Shown: positions 34,256 through 43,497, counted from the first letter of the stretch. The stretch is 64,000 nucleotides of DNA from Arenivirga flava (GCF_030161575.1 NZ_BSUL01000001.1:248001-312000), one strand, 5' to 3'. Notes: generated by a model not told the origin, from the letters alone. Numbers and translations: made by a program.

Positions 34256-34287
34256 GCCCCCCGCCCCCCGCGCCCCGCTCCCTCACC

Positions 34288-34374
34288 GCGAGAAATGCAG
34301 GCGTCTCGTGCGGCCTCCGCGGAACGAGCGGATGCGCCCCGCCCGGGCCCGGCCGGGACGCCTGCATTCCTCGA
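34288..34374. repeat. 87-bp paired-arm element M
   Basis: Left arm GCGAGAAATGCAGG at 34288-34301 and right arm CCTGCATTCCTCGA at 34361-34374, with GAGCGGATGCG inside. Confidence 0.87.
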
Positions 34375-34443
34375 CGAGGCTGCTGCCGCACCGCCCCTCC
34401 ACACCGGCGAACCATCCACGGATGACCCGCCGCGAGCCGGCGG

Positions 34444-35478
34444 ATGGACGCCCTGCGCCACCGTGGCCGCATGGACCTCGTCGGCATCGTCAACGCCTCG
34501 GGTGGATTCGCCCGCACCCGCGAACTCCTCGCAGCCGGCGCGACCCCGCGTCTCCTGACCGCGGCAGTCCGCGACGGGCGCCTCCGCAGAGCCCGCAACG
34601 GCTGGTACTCGACCCTGCCCGAGCACGACGCCCGCTTCCGTGCGGTCCGGGTCGGCGGCAAACTCACCGGGCTGTCGGCGCTCCGTGAGCTGGGTGCCTG
34701 GACCCGGGGAGGCGGCCGCGTCCTCCGCATCAGCGTCCCGGCGCACGGGTCCAGGCTCCGCTCGCCTCGCAGCGGCAGGCGCGGCCCGCGACGTCGCGAC
34801 GACCCGATGCGCGTCAGCTGGGACCCGCCCGAGGTGGTCCGTTCCGGGGACGCCGCGAGCGTGCATCCGCTCCATGCCCTCGTCAGGGTCGTGCTCGACG
34901 AACCCTTCGAGGAGGCCGTCATAGCGCTCGACTGGGCCTGGCGGGCGGGGCTGCTCGACGAGGTGAGCTTCGCCTGGCTCATCGCCCAGCTGCCGAGGCC
35001 GCTGCGGCGCATCCGCGACTGGGTCGACCGGCGCAGTGAGAGCCGCAACGAGACCATCGCCCGCATCCGAGCGCGAGGCGAGGGGTGGCGCGTCGCGACC
35101 CAGGTGCGGCTCGGCGACGTCCAGCGCATCGACCTGACGGTGGAGGATGCGATCGGATGGGAGGTGGACGGCCGCCAGCACGCCGATAACTTCCACGCGG
35201 ACCGCCTCAAGGACTTGCGGATCGCTGCGGAGGGACGCCAACCGCTGCGCACGGACGCCGAGCTGGTGAACGCCGATTGGGTGCTCGTGCGGTCCGCGAT
35301 CCGACGCTCTCTGGCAGCCCGGCTGGGATGGCCGGAGCTCCAGCGGCGCGAGCGCGCCGGACGGGCGTCGTCGATGCGACCGCGAGGTCGGGGAGGCGCT
35401 GGCACCGCAGCCCGATCCGCATCCGCTCGCATCCGCCGACCGAGGGAATACCGGCGATGCTGCCGCGTTGGCCCTGAG
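34444..35478 (+). CDS. AbiEi-like N-terminus plus DUF559 (endonuclease-like) protein
   Basis: The N-terminal 110 residues resemble the winged-helix region of AbiEi-type proteins (GGFARTRELLAAGATPRLLTAAVRDGRL, ARNGWYS). The C-terminus resembles DUF559, a Vsr/PD-(D/E)xK-like fold (RIDLTVEDAIGWEVDGRQHAD). Such proteins are common single genes in Microbacteriaceae and have no proven role. No stop is found before the dsbA start; the frame runs straight into dsbA, so the true end is uncertain or a stop has been lost. Confidence 0.6.
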
Positions 35479-36129
35479 GTGAGCAACTCCATCAAGGTCG
35501 ACATCTGGTCCGACGTGCAGTGCCCGTGGTGCTACATCGGCAAGCGGAAGTTCGAGGCGGGCGTCGCCGCCTCCGGCATCGAGGTCGAGGTGGAGTACCA
35601 CTCCTTCGAGCTCGCCCCGGACACCCCGGTCGACTACGAGGGCACCCCGATCGACTACCTGAGCGAGCGCAAGGGCATCCCCGCCGAGCAGGCGGAGCAG
35701 ATGATCGGTCGCGTCACCGAGATCGCCGCGAGCGTCGGCCTCGACTACGACTACGACCACATCCACCAGACCAACACCGTCATCTCGCACGAGCTGCTGC
35801 ACTTCGCAAAGTCGAAGGGCCTGCAGCTCGAGATGAAGGAGCGGCTGCTCAAGGCCTACTTCGTGGAGGGCCACCACGTCGGGCGCATCCCCGACCTGGT
35901 CGACCTGGCCGTCGAGGTGGGACTCGACCGCGACGAGGCCACCGAGGCGCTCGAATCGCATCGCTTCCTCGCCGACGTCAAGGCCGACGTCGCCCAGGCG
36001 CAGGCGTACGGCATCAACGGGGTGCCGTTCTTCGTCGTCGACGGCAAGTACGGCATCTCGGGCGCGCAGGACGCGGAGACCTTCGCGGGCGCCCTCGCCC
36101 AGGTCGCGGGCGAGCGAGCGTCGGCGTGA
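35479..36129 (+). CDS. DsbA family (FrnE-like) oxidoreductase
   Basis: A 216-residue thioredoxin-fold protein of the FrnE/2-hydroxychromene isomerase-like group. The active site CPWCYIGKRKF is near the N-terminus and the cis-Pro segment INGVPFFVVDGKYGISGAQ is near the C-terminus. There is no signal peptide, so it is cytosolic. GTG at 35479 is chosen where homology begins; the upstream DUF559 frame is continuous with it. Confidence 0.88.
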   Translation: MSNSIKVDIWSDVQCPWCYIGKRKFEAGVAASGIEVEVEYHSFELAPDTPVDYEGTPIDYLSERKGIPAEQAEQMIGRVTEIAASVGLDYDYDHIHQTNTVISHELLHFAKSKGLQLEMKERLLKAYFVEGHHVGRIPDLVDLAVEVGLDRDEATEALESHRFLADVKADVAQAQAYGINGVPFFVVDGKYGISGAQDAETFAGALAQVAGERASA

Positions 36130-36242
36130 GCGGCGAGACGCCGGACGGCTTCACGATGCTCGGCACCCCGGACGCGGCGGCGTGCGAGGGCGACGCCTGC
36201 CTCGTCCCGAGCTCAACCGCGGTCCCTGCGCCCGAAGCCTGA
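36126..36242 (+). CDS. small CxxxxC protein after dsbA
   Basis: A 38-residue frame beginning GTG that overlaps the dsbA stop as GTGA. Its centre reads AAACEGDACLVP. The coupling to dsbA, and a cysteine pair beside a thiol oxidoreductase, suggest a real short gene, perhaps a redox partner or metal ligand; no family was recognised. Confidence 0.45.
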   Translation: MSGETPDGFTMLGTPDAAACEGDACLVPSSTAVPAPEA

Positions 36243-36260
36243 CCCGCCAGCCCGCTCGCT

Positions 36261-36390
36261 GCGAGAAATGCAGGCGCCTCGCGACGGCACCCCTCCACGA
36301 CCTGCGAGGAATGCAGGCGCCTCGCATCCGCTGGCTTCCCTACCGGTCGCCGCGGCGGCCGACGCCTGCCGCTGCGCCTGTATTTCTCGC
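36261..36390. repeat. paired-arm element N plus an extra left arm
   Basis: The paired unit is 36304-36390 (87 bp; right arm CCTGTATTTCTCGC). A further left arm at 36261-36274 lacks a partner. Located between convergent genes. Confidence 0.82.
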
Positions 36391-36415
36391 AGACGCGGCG
36401 CAAGCGGGCTCCGGC

Positions 36416-36880
36416 TCATCCCTCCGGTTCGGTGCAGATGTCGGCGACGGTCGCCTCCAGTGAGCGGATGAGGTCGGCCGATTCCACGAGCAGGCTGGCT
36501 CCGTGCCACCCGGCCCCCATCGCGATACGCCCTCGGATGGATGCGTCCGCGAAGACGGGCCACGCGGTCGTGCTGCCGAGGGGCACGATCGTCCCCCGCT
36601 CGTAGCCCGTCGCCTCGAACGCCTGCTCGGCGGGCGGCAGCTGCAGCTTGTTCACGCCGATCGCGGCCCGCAGCTTCGGCCACGAGATCTGCCGATCACC
36701 CGGCACCAGCGCGAACCAGAAGCCGTCCCGGCCCTTCACCACGAGCGTCTTCACGATCTCCGGCGGCGCCACTCCGAGCCGCGCGGCCGCCTCTTCGAGC
36801 GACCCCGCCGGACCGCGCTCGACGATCTCGATCTCGAGCCCGCGCTCCGCGGCATCCGCCTCCGCCCGTCCCATGCTCAT
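36416..36880 (-). CDS. YbaK/EbsC-type aminoacyl-tRNA deacylase
   Basis: A 154-residue YbaK/ProX-like editing domain that removes mischarged amino acids from tRNA. IVKTLVVKGRDGFWFALVPGDRQIS holds the conserved lysine, with GYERGTIVPLGSTTAWPVFADASI after it. The ATG at 36880 is preferred, with GGGGCGGGC upstream; a longer frame begins at 36928. The amino acid specificity is not clear. Confidence 0.82.
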   Translation of the reverse strand: MSMGRAEADAAERGLEIEIVERGPAGSLEEAAARLGVAPPEIVKTLVVKGRDGFWFALVPGDRQISWPKLRAAIGVNKLQLPPAEQAFEATGYERGTIVPLGSTTAWPVFADASIRGRIAMGAGWHGASLLVESADLIRSLEATVADICTEPEG

Positions 36881-36952
36881 GCCCGCCCCAACCACGGCCT
36901 GCCCCGCGCGATTCCCTCCCAGCCCCACGATCAGCCGCCAGCACCCGGCCCT

Positions 36953-37039
36953 GCGAGAAATGCAGGCGTCGCGTGCTCTACCAGCCGGGCCCGAGCGGAT
37001 GCGCGGCGCAGGCTCTCACGAAGCACCTGCATTTCTCGC
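36953..37039. repeat. 87-bp paired-arm element O
   Basis: Left arm GCGAGAAATGCAGG at 36953-36966 and right arm CCTGCATTTCTCGC at 37026-37039, so the arms are perfect inverted copies. It lies in the divergent gap between the deacylase gene and dusB. Confidence 0.92.
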
Positions 37040-37108
37040 AGAGCGTTCGTGCAGGGCGACCGACCGGTCTGGTCCCCGCAAGCGCCCCGCCCCGCCTCGA
37101 CCCCGTGG

Positions 37109-37114
37109 GACAAT
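37109..37114 (+). promoter_or_regulatory. -10 element, leaderless dusB
   Basis: GACAAT, six bases, then the ATG of dusB. Confidence 0.45.
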
Positions 37115-37120
37115 ACGGGG

Positions 37121-38320
37121 ATGCCCTCCACCCTCGCCGCGCCGGCCCCCGCCCTGCGCATCGGACCGATCGAGCTCCACGCGCCCGTCGTGCTCGCGCC
37201 GATGGCGGGCATCACGAACACCGCGTTCCGGCGGCTCTGCCGCGAGTACGGCGCCGGCCTCTACGTCAGCGAGATGATCACGAGCCGCGCGCTCATCGAG
37301 CGCACGCCCGAGTCGATGCGCCTCATCACGCACCACGAATCGGAGACGCCCCGCAGCATCCAGCTCTACGGGGTCGACCCCGCCACGGTCGAGTCCGCGG
37401 TGAAGATGCTGGTCGATGAGGACCGCGCCGACCACATCGATCTCAACTTCGGCTGCCCCGTGCCCAAGGTCACCCGACGCGGCGGCGGCTCCGCCCTGCC
37501 CTGGAAGACCGACCTCTTCGAGGAGATCGTCACGCGCGCCGTGAAGGCGGCCGGCGACATCCCGCTCACGGTGAAGATGCGCAAGGGCATCGACGCCGAC
37601 CACCTCACCTACCTCGAGGCGGGTCGCATCGCCGAGGGTGCGGGCGTCGCCAGCATCGCGCTGCACGCCCGCACCGCCAGCGAGTTCTACTCGGGCCACG
37701 CCGACTGGAGCGCCATCGCCTCGCTCAAGGAGACCATCACGAGCGTGCCGGTGCTCGGCAACGGCGACATCTGGAGCGCCCAGGACGCCCTGCGGATGAT
37801 GGACGAGACCGGCTGCGACGGCGTCGTCGTCGGTCGCGGCTGCCTCGGCCGTCCGTGGCTCTTCGGCGATCTCGCGGACGCCTTCGCCGCCCGCGCCGAG
37901 GGTCGCGAGGCCGTGACGATCCACCCGACCCTCGGCGACGTGGCCCGCGCCTTCCGCCGCCACGCCGAGCTGCTCACCGAGTTCTTCAGCATCCCCGGCA
38001 GGGACGGACGAGCGGATGGGGAGGAACGCGCCTGCCGCGACATCCGCAAACACGTGGCCTGGTACTTCAAGGGATACGCCGTCGGCGGCGACCTGCGCAG
38101 CCGCATGGCCATGGTCGAGTCGCTGGCCCAACTCGACGACCTCCTCGCCGAGCTCGAGCACGACCAGCCCTACCCCGGCGAGGCCGCGGAGGGGCAGCGG
38201 GGCCGGGCCGGCAGCCCGAAGATCCCCACCCTCCCCGACGGCTGGCTCGACAGCCGCACTCTCGCCTCCGCGGACCGCGCCGAGGTCGCCGCCGCCGAGG
38301 CCCACCACTCCGGCGGCTGA
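37121..38320 (+). CDS. dusB: tRNA-dihydrouridine synthase (DusB-like)
   Basis: A 399-residue FMN enzyme that reduces uridines in the D-loop of tRNA. VVLAPMAGITNTAFRRLCREYG, NFGCPVPKVTRRGGGSAL with the catalytic cysteine, KMRKGID, ALHARTASEFYSG and GCDGVVVGRGCLGRPWLF are characteristic. It is longer than many homologues because of an extra loop near residue 300 and a C-terminal extension. In actinobacteria it commonly precedes dgt and dnaG, as here. Confidence 0.95.
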   Translation: MPSTLAAPAPALRIGPIELHAPVVLAPMAGITNTAFRRLCREYGAGLYVSEMITSRALIERTPESMRLITHHESETPRSIQLYGVDPATVESAVKMLVDEDRADHIDLNFGCPVPKVTRRGGGSALPWKTDLFEEIVTRAVKAAGDIPLTVKMRKGIDADHLTYLEAGRIAEGAGVASIALHARTASEFYSGHADWSAIASLKETITSVPVLGNGDIWSAQDALRMMDETGCDGVVVGRGCLGRPWLFGDLADAFAARAEGREAVTIHPTLGDVARAFRRHAELLTEFFSIPGRDGRADGEERACRDIRKHVAWYFKGYAVGGDLRSRMAMVESLAQLDDLLAELEHDQPYPGEAAEGQRGRAGSPKIPTLPDGWLDSRTLASADRAEVAAAEAHHSGG

Positions 38321-38358
38321 TCCGCCGCGCGCCCCGCGACAGCCACCCGCCCCCTGCT

Positions 38359-38446
38359 GCGAGGAACGCAGGCGCCTCGCATTCCACCGCCCGCCGCCTC
38401 GGAACCGTGCACGCCGCATCCGCTCGCTCCTCCTGCGTTTTCTCGC
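38359..38446. repeat. paired-arm element P (88 bp)
   Basis: Left arm GCGAGGAACGCAGG at 38359-38372; the right arm at 38432-38446 has one extra T, which accounts for the 88-bp length. Confidence 0.85.
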
Positions 38447-38511
38447 CGCGGCACCGAGCGCGCCTCGTCGACACGCCGTCGTCGAGGCCGCAGTCCACCG
38501 TCCTCGACCGC

Positions 38512-38553
38512 GCGACCGCTTCCGCGCGACCGCTTCCGCGCGACCGCTTCCGC
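38512..38553. repeat. 14-bp tandem array, 3 copies
   Basis: Three perfect 14-bp units GCGACCGCTTCCGC running into the left arm of element Q. Confidence 0.9.
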
Positions 38554-38638
38554 GAGGAATGCAGGAGACGAGCGGATGCGCGAGCGCGCCACTGCGCCTC
38601 CGCTCGTCGCACCCGTGCGAGGCTCCTGCATTCCTCGC
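38552..38638. repeat. 87-bp paired-arm element Q
   Basis: Left arm GCGAGGAATGCAGG at 38552-38565 and right arm CCTGCATTCCTCGC at 38625-38638, with GAGCGGATGCG after the left arm. Confidence 0.9.
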
Positions 38639-38653
38639 AGGAGCTCCCCCAGC

Positions 38654-38713
38654 CCGCAGCGCCCCCCAGACCGCAGCGCCCCCAGCCCGCAGCGCCTCCA
38701 AACCGCAGCGCCC
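38654..38713. repeat. 16-17-bp tandem array, 4 copies
   Basis: CCGCAGCGCC recurs at 38654, 38671, 38687 and 38703 with similar spacers, just upstream of the dgt promoter region. Confidence 0.8.
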
Positions 38714-38766
38714 TCGTCCGATACCCTGGACTGCCCGCGCCAGCCGTCGCGGCGAGAGGGAGACCA

Positions 38767-40014
38767 ATGACGCAGCCGGTGCCGGGCTACGGCTCGCACG
38801 ACACCGACCGTTGGCTGCCCGAGGAGCACTCGAACCACCGGCGCAGCGACTTCGCCCGCGATCGAGCGCGGCTGCTGCACTCGAGCGCTCTGCGCCGCCT
38901 GGCTGCGAAGACGCAGGTGCTCAGCCCGACGGCCGGCATCGACTTCGCGCGCAACCGGCTCACCCATTCGCTCGAGGTCGCGCAGGTCGGCCGCGAGCTC
39001 GCCAGCCAGCTCGGCCTCGACCCCGACGTCGTCGACACCGCGTGCCTCGCGCACGACCTCGGCCATCCGCCCTTCGGGCACAACGGCGAGACGGCGCTCA
39101 ACGCGTGGAGCGAGGGCATCGGCGGCTTCGAGGGCAACGCGCAGACCCTGCGCCTGCTCAGCCGGCTCGAGCCCAAGACCTTCGGCGCCGACGGGCGCCC
39201 GTACGGGCTCAACCTCACCCGGGCGAGCCTCGACGCGAGTTGCAAGTACCCCTGGACCCGGGCCGAGGGCGTGCACGACGGCGAGCGGATGAAGTTCGGC
39301 GTCTACGACGACGACCGCGAGGTCTTCGCGTGGTTGCGCGACGGCGCGCCCGCCGGTGTCAAGTGCATCGAGGCGCAGGCGATGGACCTCGCCGACGACA
39401 TCGCCTACTCGGTGCACGACTTCGAGGACGCGATCGTGGGGGAGTCCATCGACCCCGCCTTCCTCACCTCCCGCGTGGGCCATGACGCCCTCATCCGCTC
39501 GGTCCAGTCGTGGTCGCCGGCATTCAGCGTCGAGGAGCTCGCGGAGGCCTTCGACCGCCTCAGCTCCTGGGAGTTCTGGCTGTCGAGCTACTCGGGCGAG
39601 CGCCGCGATCAGGCGAGGCTCAAGAACCTCACGAGCCAGCTCATCGGCCGGTTCGCCGCCGCGGCCATCAACGCGACCCGTGAGGCGAAGCCGAGCGGAG
39701 CGCTCACGCGCTTCTCGGCGAACATCGTGGTGCCCCGGCCGATCCGGGCCGAGATCGCCGTGCTCAAGGGCATCGTCGCCGCCTTCGTGATGGCCAGCGA
39801 GGCCCGGCAGCCGCTGTACGCCGAGCAGCGGACGCTGCTCTCCGGGCTCGCCGATGCGCTCCTCGAGGCGGGTCCGGCGGAGCTCGAGCCCGGCTTCGCC
39901 GCCGACTGGGCGGATGCGGGGGACGACGCCGGCGCGCGTCGCGTCGTCATCGACCAGGTCGCCAGCCTCACCGACCAGTCCGCGATCGCCTGGCACCGCC
40001 GCCTCGTCGGCTGA
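38767..40014 (+). CDS. dgt: dGTPase-like triphosphohydrolase
   Basis: A 415-residue HD-domain deoxynucleoside triphosphohydrolase that releases triphosphate from dNTPs. RNRLTHSLEVAQVGRELA and ACLAHDLGHPPFGHNGE supply the metal ligands, with MDLADDIAYSVHDFEDA downstream. The ATG at 38767 follows GAGAGGGAGA. The gene lies directly upstream of dnaG, as usual in actinobacteria. Confidence 0.93.
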   Translation: MTQPVPGYGSHDTDRWLPEEHSNHRRSDFARDRARLLHSSALRRLAAKTQVLSPTAGIDFARNRLTHSLEVAQVGRELASQLGLDPDVVDTACLAHDLGHPPFGHNGETALNAWSEGIGGFEGNAQTLRLLSRLEPKTFGADGRPYGLNLTRASLDASCKYPWTRAEGVHDGERMKFGVYDDDREVFAWLRDGAPAGVKCIEAQAMDLADDIAYSVHDFEDAIVGESIDPAFLTSRVGHDALIRSVQSWSPAFSVEELAEAFDRLSSWEFWLSSYSGERRDQARLKNLTSQLIGRFAAAAINATREAKPSGALTRFSANIVVPRPIRAEIAVLKGIVAAFVMASEARQPLYAEQRTLLSGLADALLEAGPAELEPGFAADWADAGDDAGARRVVIDQVASLTDQSAIAWHRRLVG

Positions 40015-40169
40015 GGCCTGCCGCCTACGGCCCAGGCGCCGCGCATCCGCTCGTCACGCAGCCCTCGCGGGCGAACGACGCGACCCCTCACGAGCCGCCG
40101 GTGAGCGCCGCCGAGCACCGCGAGAGCCGCGGGCAGCCCTGCAACGGGAACCGCAGGCACGCGACCCCT

Positions 40170-40256
40170 GCGAGAAATGCAGGACGACCGTCACCGTCCT
40201 GTCCGCCGGCGCGGTCGACATCCGAGCAGCGGATGCGGTCGTCCTGCATTCCTCGC
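40170..40256. repeat. 87-bp paired-arm element R
   Basis: Left arm GCGAGAAATGCAGG at 40170-40183 and right arm CCTGCATTCCTCGC at 40243-40256, in the dgt-dnaG gap. Confidence 0.9.
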
Positions 40257-40342
40257 AGCGAGCGGATGCGGTGGGCGCTCGGTCGGTGCCGCACGGCGCG
40301 ATCGAGCCGCAGCCCGACCCTCCTCGAGGTTCGCAGCCCCCC

Positions 40343-40348
40343 TACGAT
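40343..40348 (+). promoter_or_regulatory. -10 element, leaderless dnaG
   Basis: TACGAT, six bases, ATG of dnaG. Confidence 0.5.
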
Positions 40349-40354
40349 GGGACG

Positions 40355-42577
40355 ATGCCAGGCCTGATCCGTCGCTCCGACATCGACACGGTGCGCGACC
40401 GGGTCGACATCGTCGACGTGATCGGCGAGCAGGTCGCGCTGAAGCGGGCCGGCGTCGGCTCCATGAAGGGGCTCTGCCCGTTCCACGACGAGCGCACGCC
40501 GAGCTTCACGGTGCGCTCCGGCGTCGGCCGGTACCACTGCTTCGGCTGCGGCGAGGACGGCGACGTCTTCACGTTCCTGCAGCGCACCGAGCACCTGAGC
40601 TTCAGCGAGGCGGTCGAGCGCCTGGCCGGCCGCATCGGCTACCAGCTGACCTACGAGGACGGCGAGCGCGCGGCCGACACCTCCAATCGCGCGCGCCTGC
40701 TCAAGGCCAACGCCGCCGCCGCCGAGTACTTCCAGGACCAGCTCGGGCGCGACGAGGCGCAGCCCGCCCGCGACTTCCTCGTCGACCGCGGCTTCGACCA
40801 GCAGGCGGCTCTCGACTTCGGCGTCGGCTACGCGCCGCGCGGCTACGAGTCGCTCGGCCGGCACCTCCTCGCGAACGGCTTCGGCAAGGACGAGATCCTC
40901 GCCGCCGGCCTGGTCGGCAGCGGCGAGCGCGGCCTCTACGACCGCTTCCGCGGGCGCCTGGTCTGGCCGATCCGCGATGTCACCGGGCAGCCGGTCGGCT
41001 TCGGGGCGCGCAAGCTCTTCGACGACGACAACGGGCCGAAGTACCTCAACACCCCGGAGACGCCGGTCTTCCACAAGTCGCAGGTGCTCTACGGGCTCGA
41101 CAAGGCCCGTCGCGAGGTGAACAAGCAGCGGCGCGTCGTCGTGGTGGAGGGCTACACCGACGTCATGGCCTGCCATCTCGCGGGCATCACGACCGCCGTG
41201 GCCACCTGCGGCACGTCGTTCGGCGTCGACCACATCAAGCTGATGCGGCGCGTGATGGGCGACTTCGAGGTGACCGACCAGCGGGGCTCCGGTCAGGTCA
41301 TCTTCACCTTCGACCCGGACGAGGCCGGCCAGAAGGCCGCCAGCCGGGCCTTCGCCGAGGAGCAGCGCTTCGCCAGCCAGACGTTCGTCGCGGTGCCGCC
41401 GGAGGGCCTCGACCCCGCCGACCTCTGGCTGCACCGGGGCGCCGGTGCGGTGCAGGAGATGATCGAGGGGCGCAAGCCGCTCTTCGAGTTCATGCTGCGA
41501 CGCGTGCTCGCCGGCCATGACCTCGACACCGTCGAGGGCCGGGTGCAGGCGCTGCGCGCGACGGCGCCGATCGTGGCGAACATCCGCGACCGCGCGCTGC
41601 ACGACGGCTACGCCCGCGAGCTCGCCGGATGGCTCGGCGAGGACCTCGAGGCCGTGCGTCAGGCGGTCGCGGGCGCGCGCGGCCGCGTCATCGCCACCTC
41701 CGACCGTCCCGGCCGCATCGCCATCGAGGCGGCCACCGCCGCCGCATCGATGCCGCCGGATGAGGACGGCCGGGGCGACCGCTGGAAGCAGCAGGACGGC
41801 GACCGCAAGCCCTGGCATGACGCCGAGCGCCGGAGGCAGGACGGCGACCGCAAGCCCTGGCACGACGATGAGCGCGGACCGCGCCAGGGTGGCGAGGGCC
41901 GCCCCCGGCAGGATCGTCCCCGCGTCGTCGTGCCCGACGAGCAGGGCCGCTACGCTCCGGACGACCGCGACGCGCCGCCGACCGAGGAGGAGCTGGCGCG
42001 GGCCCCCCAGCAGAGGGAGCCCGAGCCCCGAGCATCGGATCCCGGACCCGCCCGCCACCGCGCGACCCCCAGCGACGAGCAGGCCCCGGAGCGGGTGGGC
42101 GCCAGCATCGCCGAGCTGCCGAGCGATGTGAACATCCGCGTCGAGCGCGACGCGCTGCAGGCGATCCTGCAGCACCCGGAGTTCTTCGGCGAGGACCTGC
42201 TGCGCGCCGCGAGCCGCGCCGCCTTCGCCAACGGTCTGCTGGCGGTCGTGCGCGACGGTCTCGCCGTGGCCATCGAGGCCGGCCCGCCGGTGAGCGGTGC
42301 GGAATGGCTCGACCGCATCGCCCGCGAGGTGCCGCCGCACTACGCCGGCCTCGTGCGCGAGCTCGGCGTGCTCACGGCTCCCGTGCGCGACGAGGAGAAC
42401 CTCGAGCGCTGGGCCACCGACATCGTCGTCTCGTTGGTCGACCGCGACCTGCTGCGCCAGAAGGTCGAGCTGCTGGGCAGGCTCCGCCGCAGCGAGGGCG
42501 ACGCCGAGGGGCACCGCGCCATCCAGCACGAGCTGGTGGCGCTCGAGGAGCAGCGTCGCGCGCTGCGCGGCGAGTAG
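40355..42577 (+). CDS. dnaG: DNA primase
   Basis: A 740-residue DnaG that makes RNA primers for replication. Zinc ligands C41, H44, C62 and C65 form the CHC2 finger; the catalytic core follows, with TOPRIM motif VVVVEGYTDVMACHLAG and FDPDEAGQKAA; the C-terminal DnaB-binding helices are present. It is about 100 residues longer than typical because of a charged, low-complexity linker (about residues 470-590) with a repeated RQDGDRKPWHDDER-type unit. Confidence 0.96.
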   Translation: MPGLIRRSDIDTVRDRVDIVDVIGEQVALKRAGVGSMKGLCPFHDERTPSFTVRSGVGRYHCFGCGEDGDVFTFLQRTEHLSFSEAVERLAGRIGYQLTYEDGERAADTSNRARLLKANAAAAEYFQDQLGRDEAQPARDFLVDRGFDQQAALDFGVGYAPRGYESLGRHLLANGFGKDEILAAGLVGSGERGLYDRFRGRLVWPIRDVTGQPVGFGARKLFDDDNGPKYLNTPETPVFHKSQVLYGLDKARREVNKQRRVVVVEGYTDVMACHLAGITTAVATCGTSFGVDHIKLMRRVMGDFEVTDQRGSGQVIFTFDPDEAGQKAASRAFAEEQRFASQTFVAVPPEGLDPADLWLHRGAGAVQEMIEGRKPLFEFMLRRVLAGHDLDTVEGRVQALRATAPIVANIRDRALHDGYARELAGWLGEDLEAVRQAVAGARGRVIATSDRPGRIAIEAATAAASMPPDEDGRGDRWKQQDGDRKPWHDAERRRQDGDRKPWHDDERGPRQGGEGRPRQDRPRVVVPDEQGRYAPDDRDAPPTEEELARAPQQREPEPRASDPGPARHRATPSDEQAPERVGASIAELPSDVNIRVERDALQAILQHPEFFGEDLLRAASRAAFANGLLAVVRDGLAVAIEAGPPVSGAEWLDRIAREVPPHYAGLVRELGVLTAPVRDEENLERWATDIVVSLVDRDLLRQKVELLGRLRRSEGDAEGHRAIQHELVALEEQRRALRGE

Positions 42578-42601
42578 GCGCACGGTGCGGAGGAGGATCG
42601 G

Positions 42602-43420
42602 ATGAACGCGACGGATGCGGTCCTGCGGCTGAGCGACCTTTCGCTCGGCTACTCCGCGCACGGTCCCTCGCCGGCGGTCGCCGCGGTGCGGGGCGTCTCG
42701 CTGCGCGTCGAGCCGGGCCAGGTCGTCGGCATGCTGGGGGAGTCCGGCTCGGGCACCTCGAGCATCGCCCGCCTGGTCGCGCAGCAGGGCCTCGCGCCCG
42801 GCCGCGGCCCCGGCGCCCCGTCGATCACGGGCGGTTCGATCGCGCTGTTCGGCACGGAGCTGCGCCGCGCATCCGCCCGCCGGCTCGACCGCCTGCGCGC
42901 GGAGGTCGGCTACCTCGCTCAGGACGCCGCGGCCACGCTCGACCCGCACCGCTCCACGCTCGAGCTCGTGGCGGAGCCGTTGCACGCCCGGCTCCGCCGC
43001 GGCCGCGAGCTGCCCGATGAGCTGCGCCAGCGCGTGCGCGACGTGCTCATCGCCGTCGAGCTCCCACCCGAGCTGCTGCGCGCGTTCCCGCACGAGCTGA
43101 GCCGCGGGCAGCGGCAGCGCGTCGCCATCGCGCGGGCGATCGTCACGGCGCCGCGCCTGCTGGTCGCCGATGACCTAGCGGCCGGGCTCGACCCGGCCGT
43201 GCGCCCCGGCATCGTGCGCACGCTCGCCGAGCTGCGGCGGCTGGAGGGCTTCTCGGCGCTCGTCATCAGCCACGACCTCGACGTGCTCGAGCCGCTCGTC
43301 GACCGCCTCGACGTGCTGCACCGCGGCGAGATCGTCGGCAGCGGCACGGTCGCGCAGGTGCTCGACGACCCCTGGCACCCCTACGTGCGCCGGCTCGCGC
43401 AGCTGCGCTCGGAACGCTGA
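42602..43420 (+). CDS. degenerate ABC-type ATPase, orphan
   Basis: A 272-residue nucleotide-binding domain of the oligopeptide-transporter type ([30 protein letters not shown]-terminal HPYVRRL). Walker A reads GESGSGTSS with Thr52 where the lysine should be, and Walker B reads LLVADDLAAGLDP with Asp for the catalytic Glu. The signature and switch His (VISHDLD) are kept. No permease is nearby. It may bind but not hydrolyse nucleotide well, or serve a regulatory role. Confidence 0.82.
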   Translation: MNATDAVLRLSDLSLGYSAHGPSPAVAAVRGVSLRVEPGQVVGMLGESGSGTSSIARLVAQQGLAPGRGPGAPSITGGSIALFGTELRRASARRLDRLRAEVGYLAQDAAATLDPHRSTLELVAEPLHARLRRGRELPDELRQRVRDVLIAVELPPELLRAFPHELSRGQRQRVAIARAIVTAPRLLVADDLAAGLDPAVRPGIVRTLAELRRLEGFSALVISHDLDVLEPLVDRLDVLHRGEIVGSGTVAQVLDDPWHPYVRRLAQLRSER

Positions 43421-43452
43421 CGCCGTGGTCATCGCGCCCCTCCGCGCTCTGC

Positions 43453-43458
43453 TACAGT
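43453..43458 (+). promoter_or_regulatory. -10 element of tRNA-Asn
   Basis: TACAGT about 40 bases before the mature tRNA 5' end. Confidence 0.45.
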
Positions 43459-43497
43459 AATCAGCGCTGCCGGACGCCCCTCGAGGGAACCGGTTGA

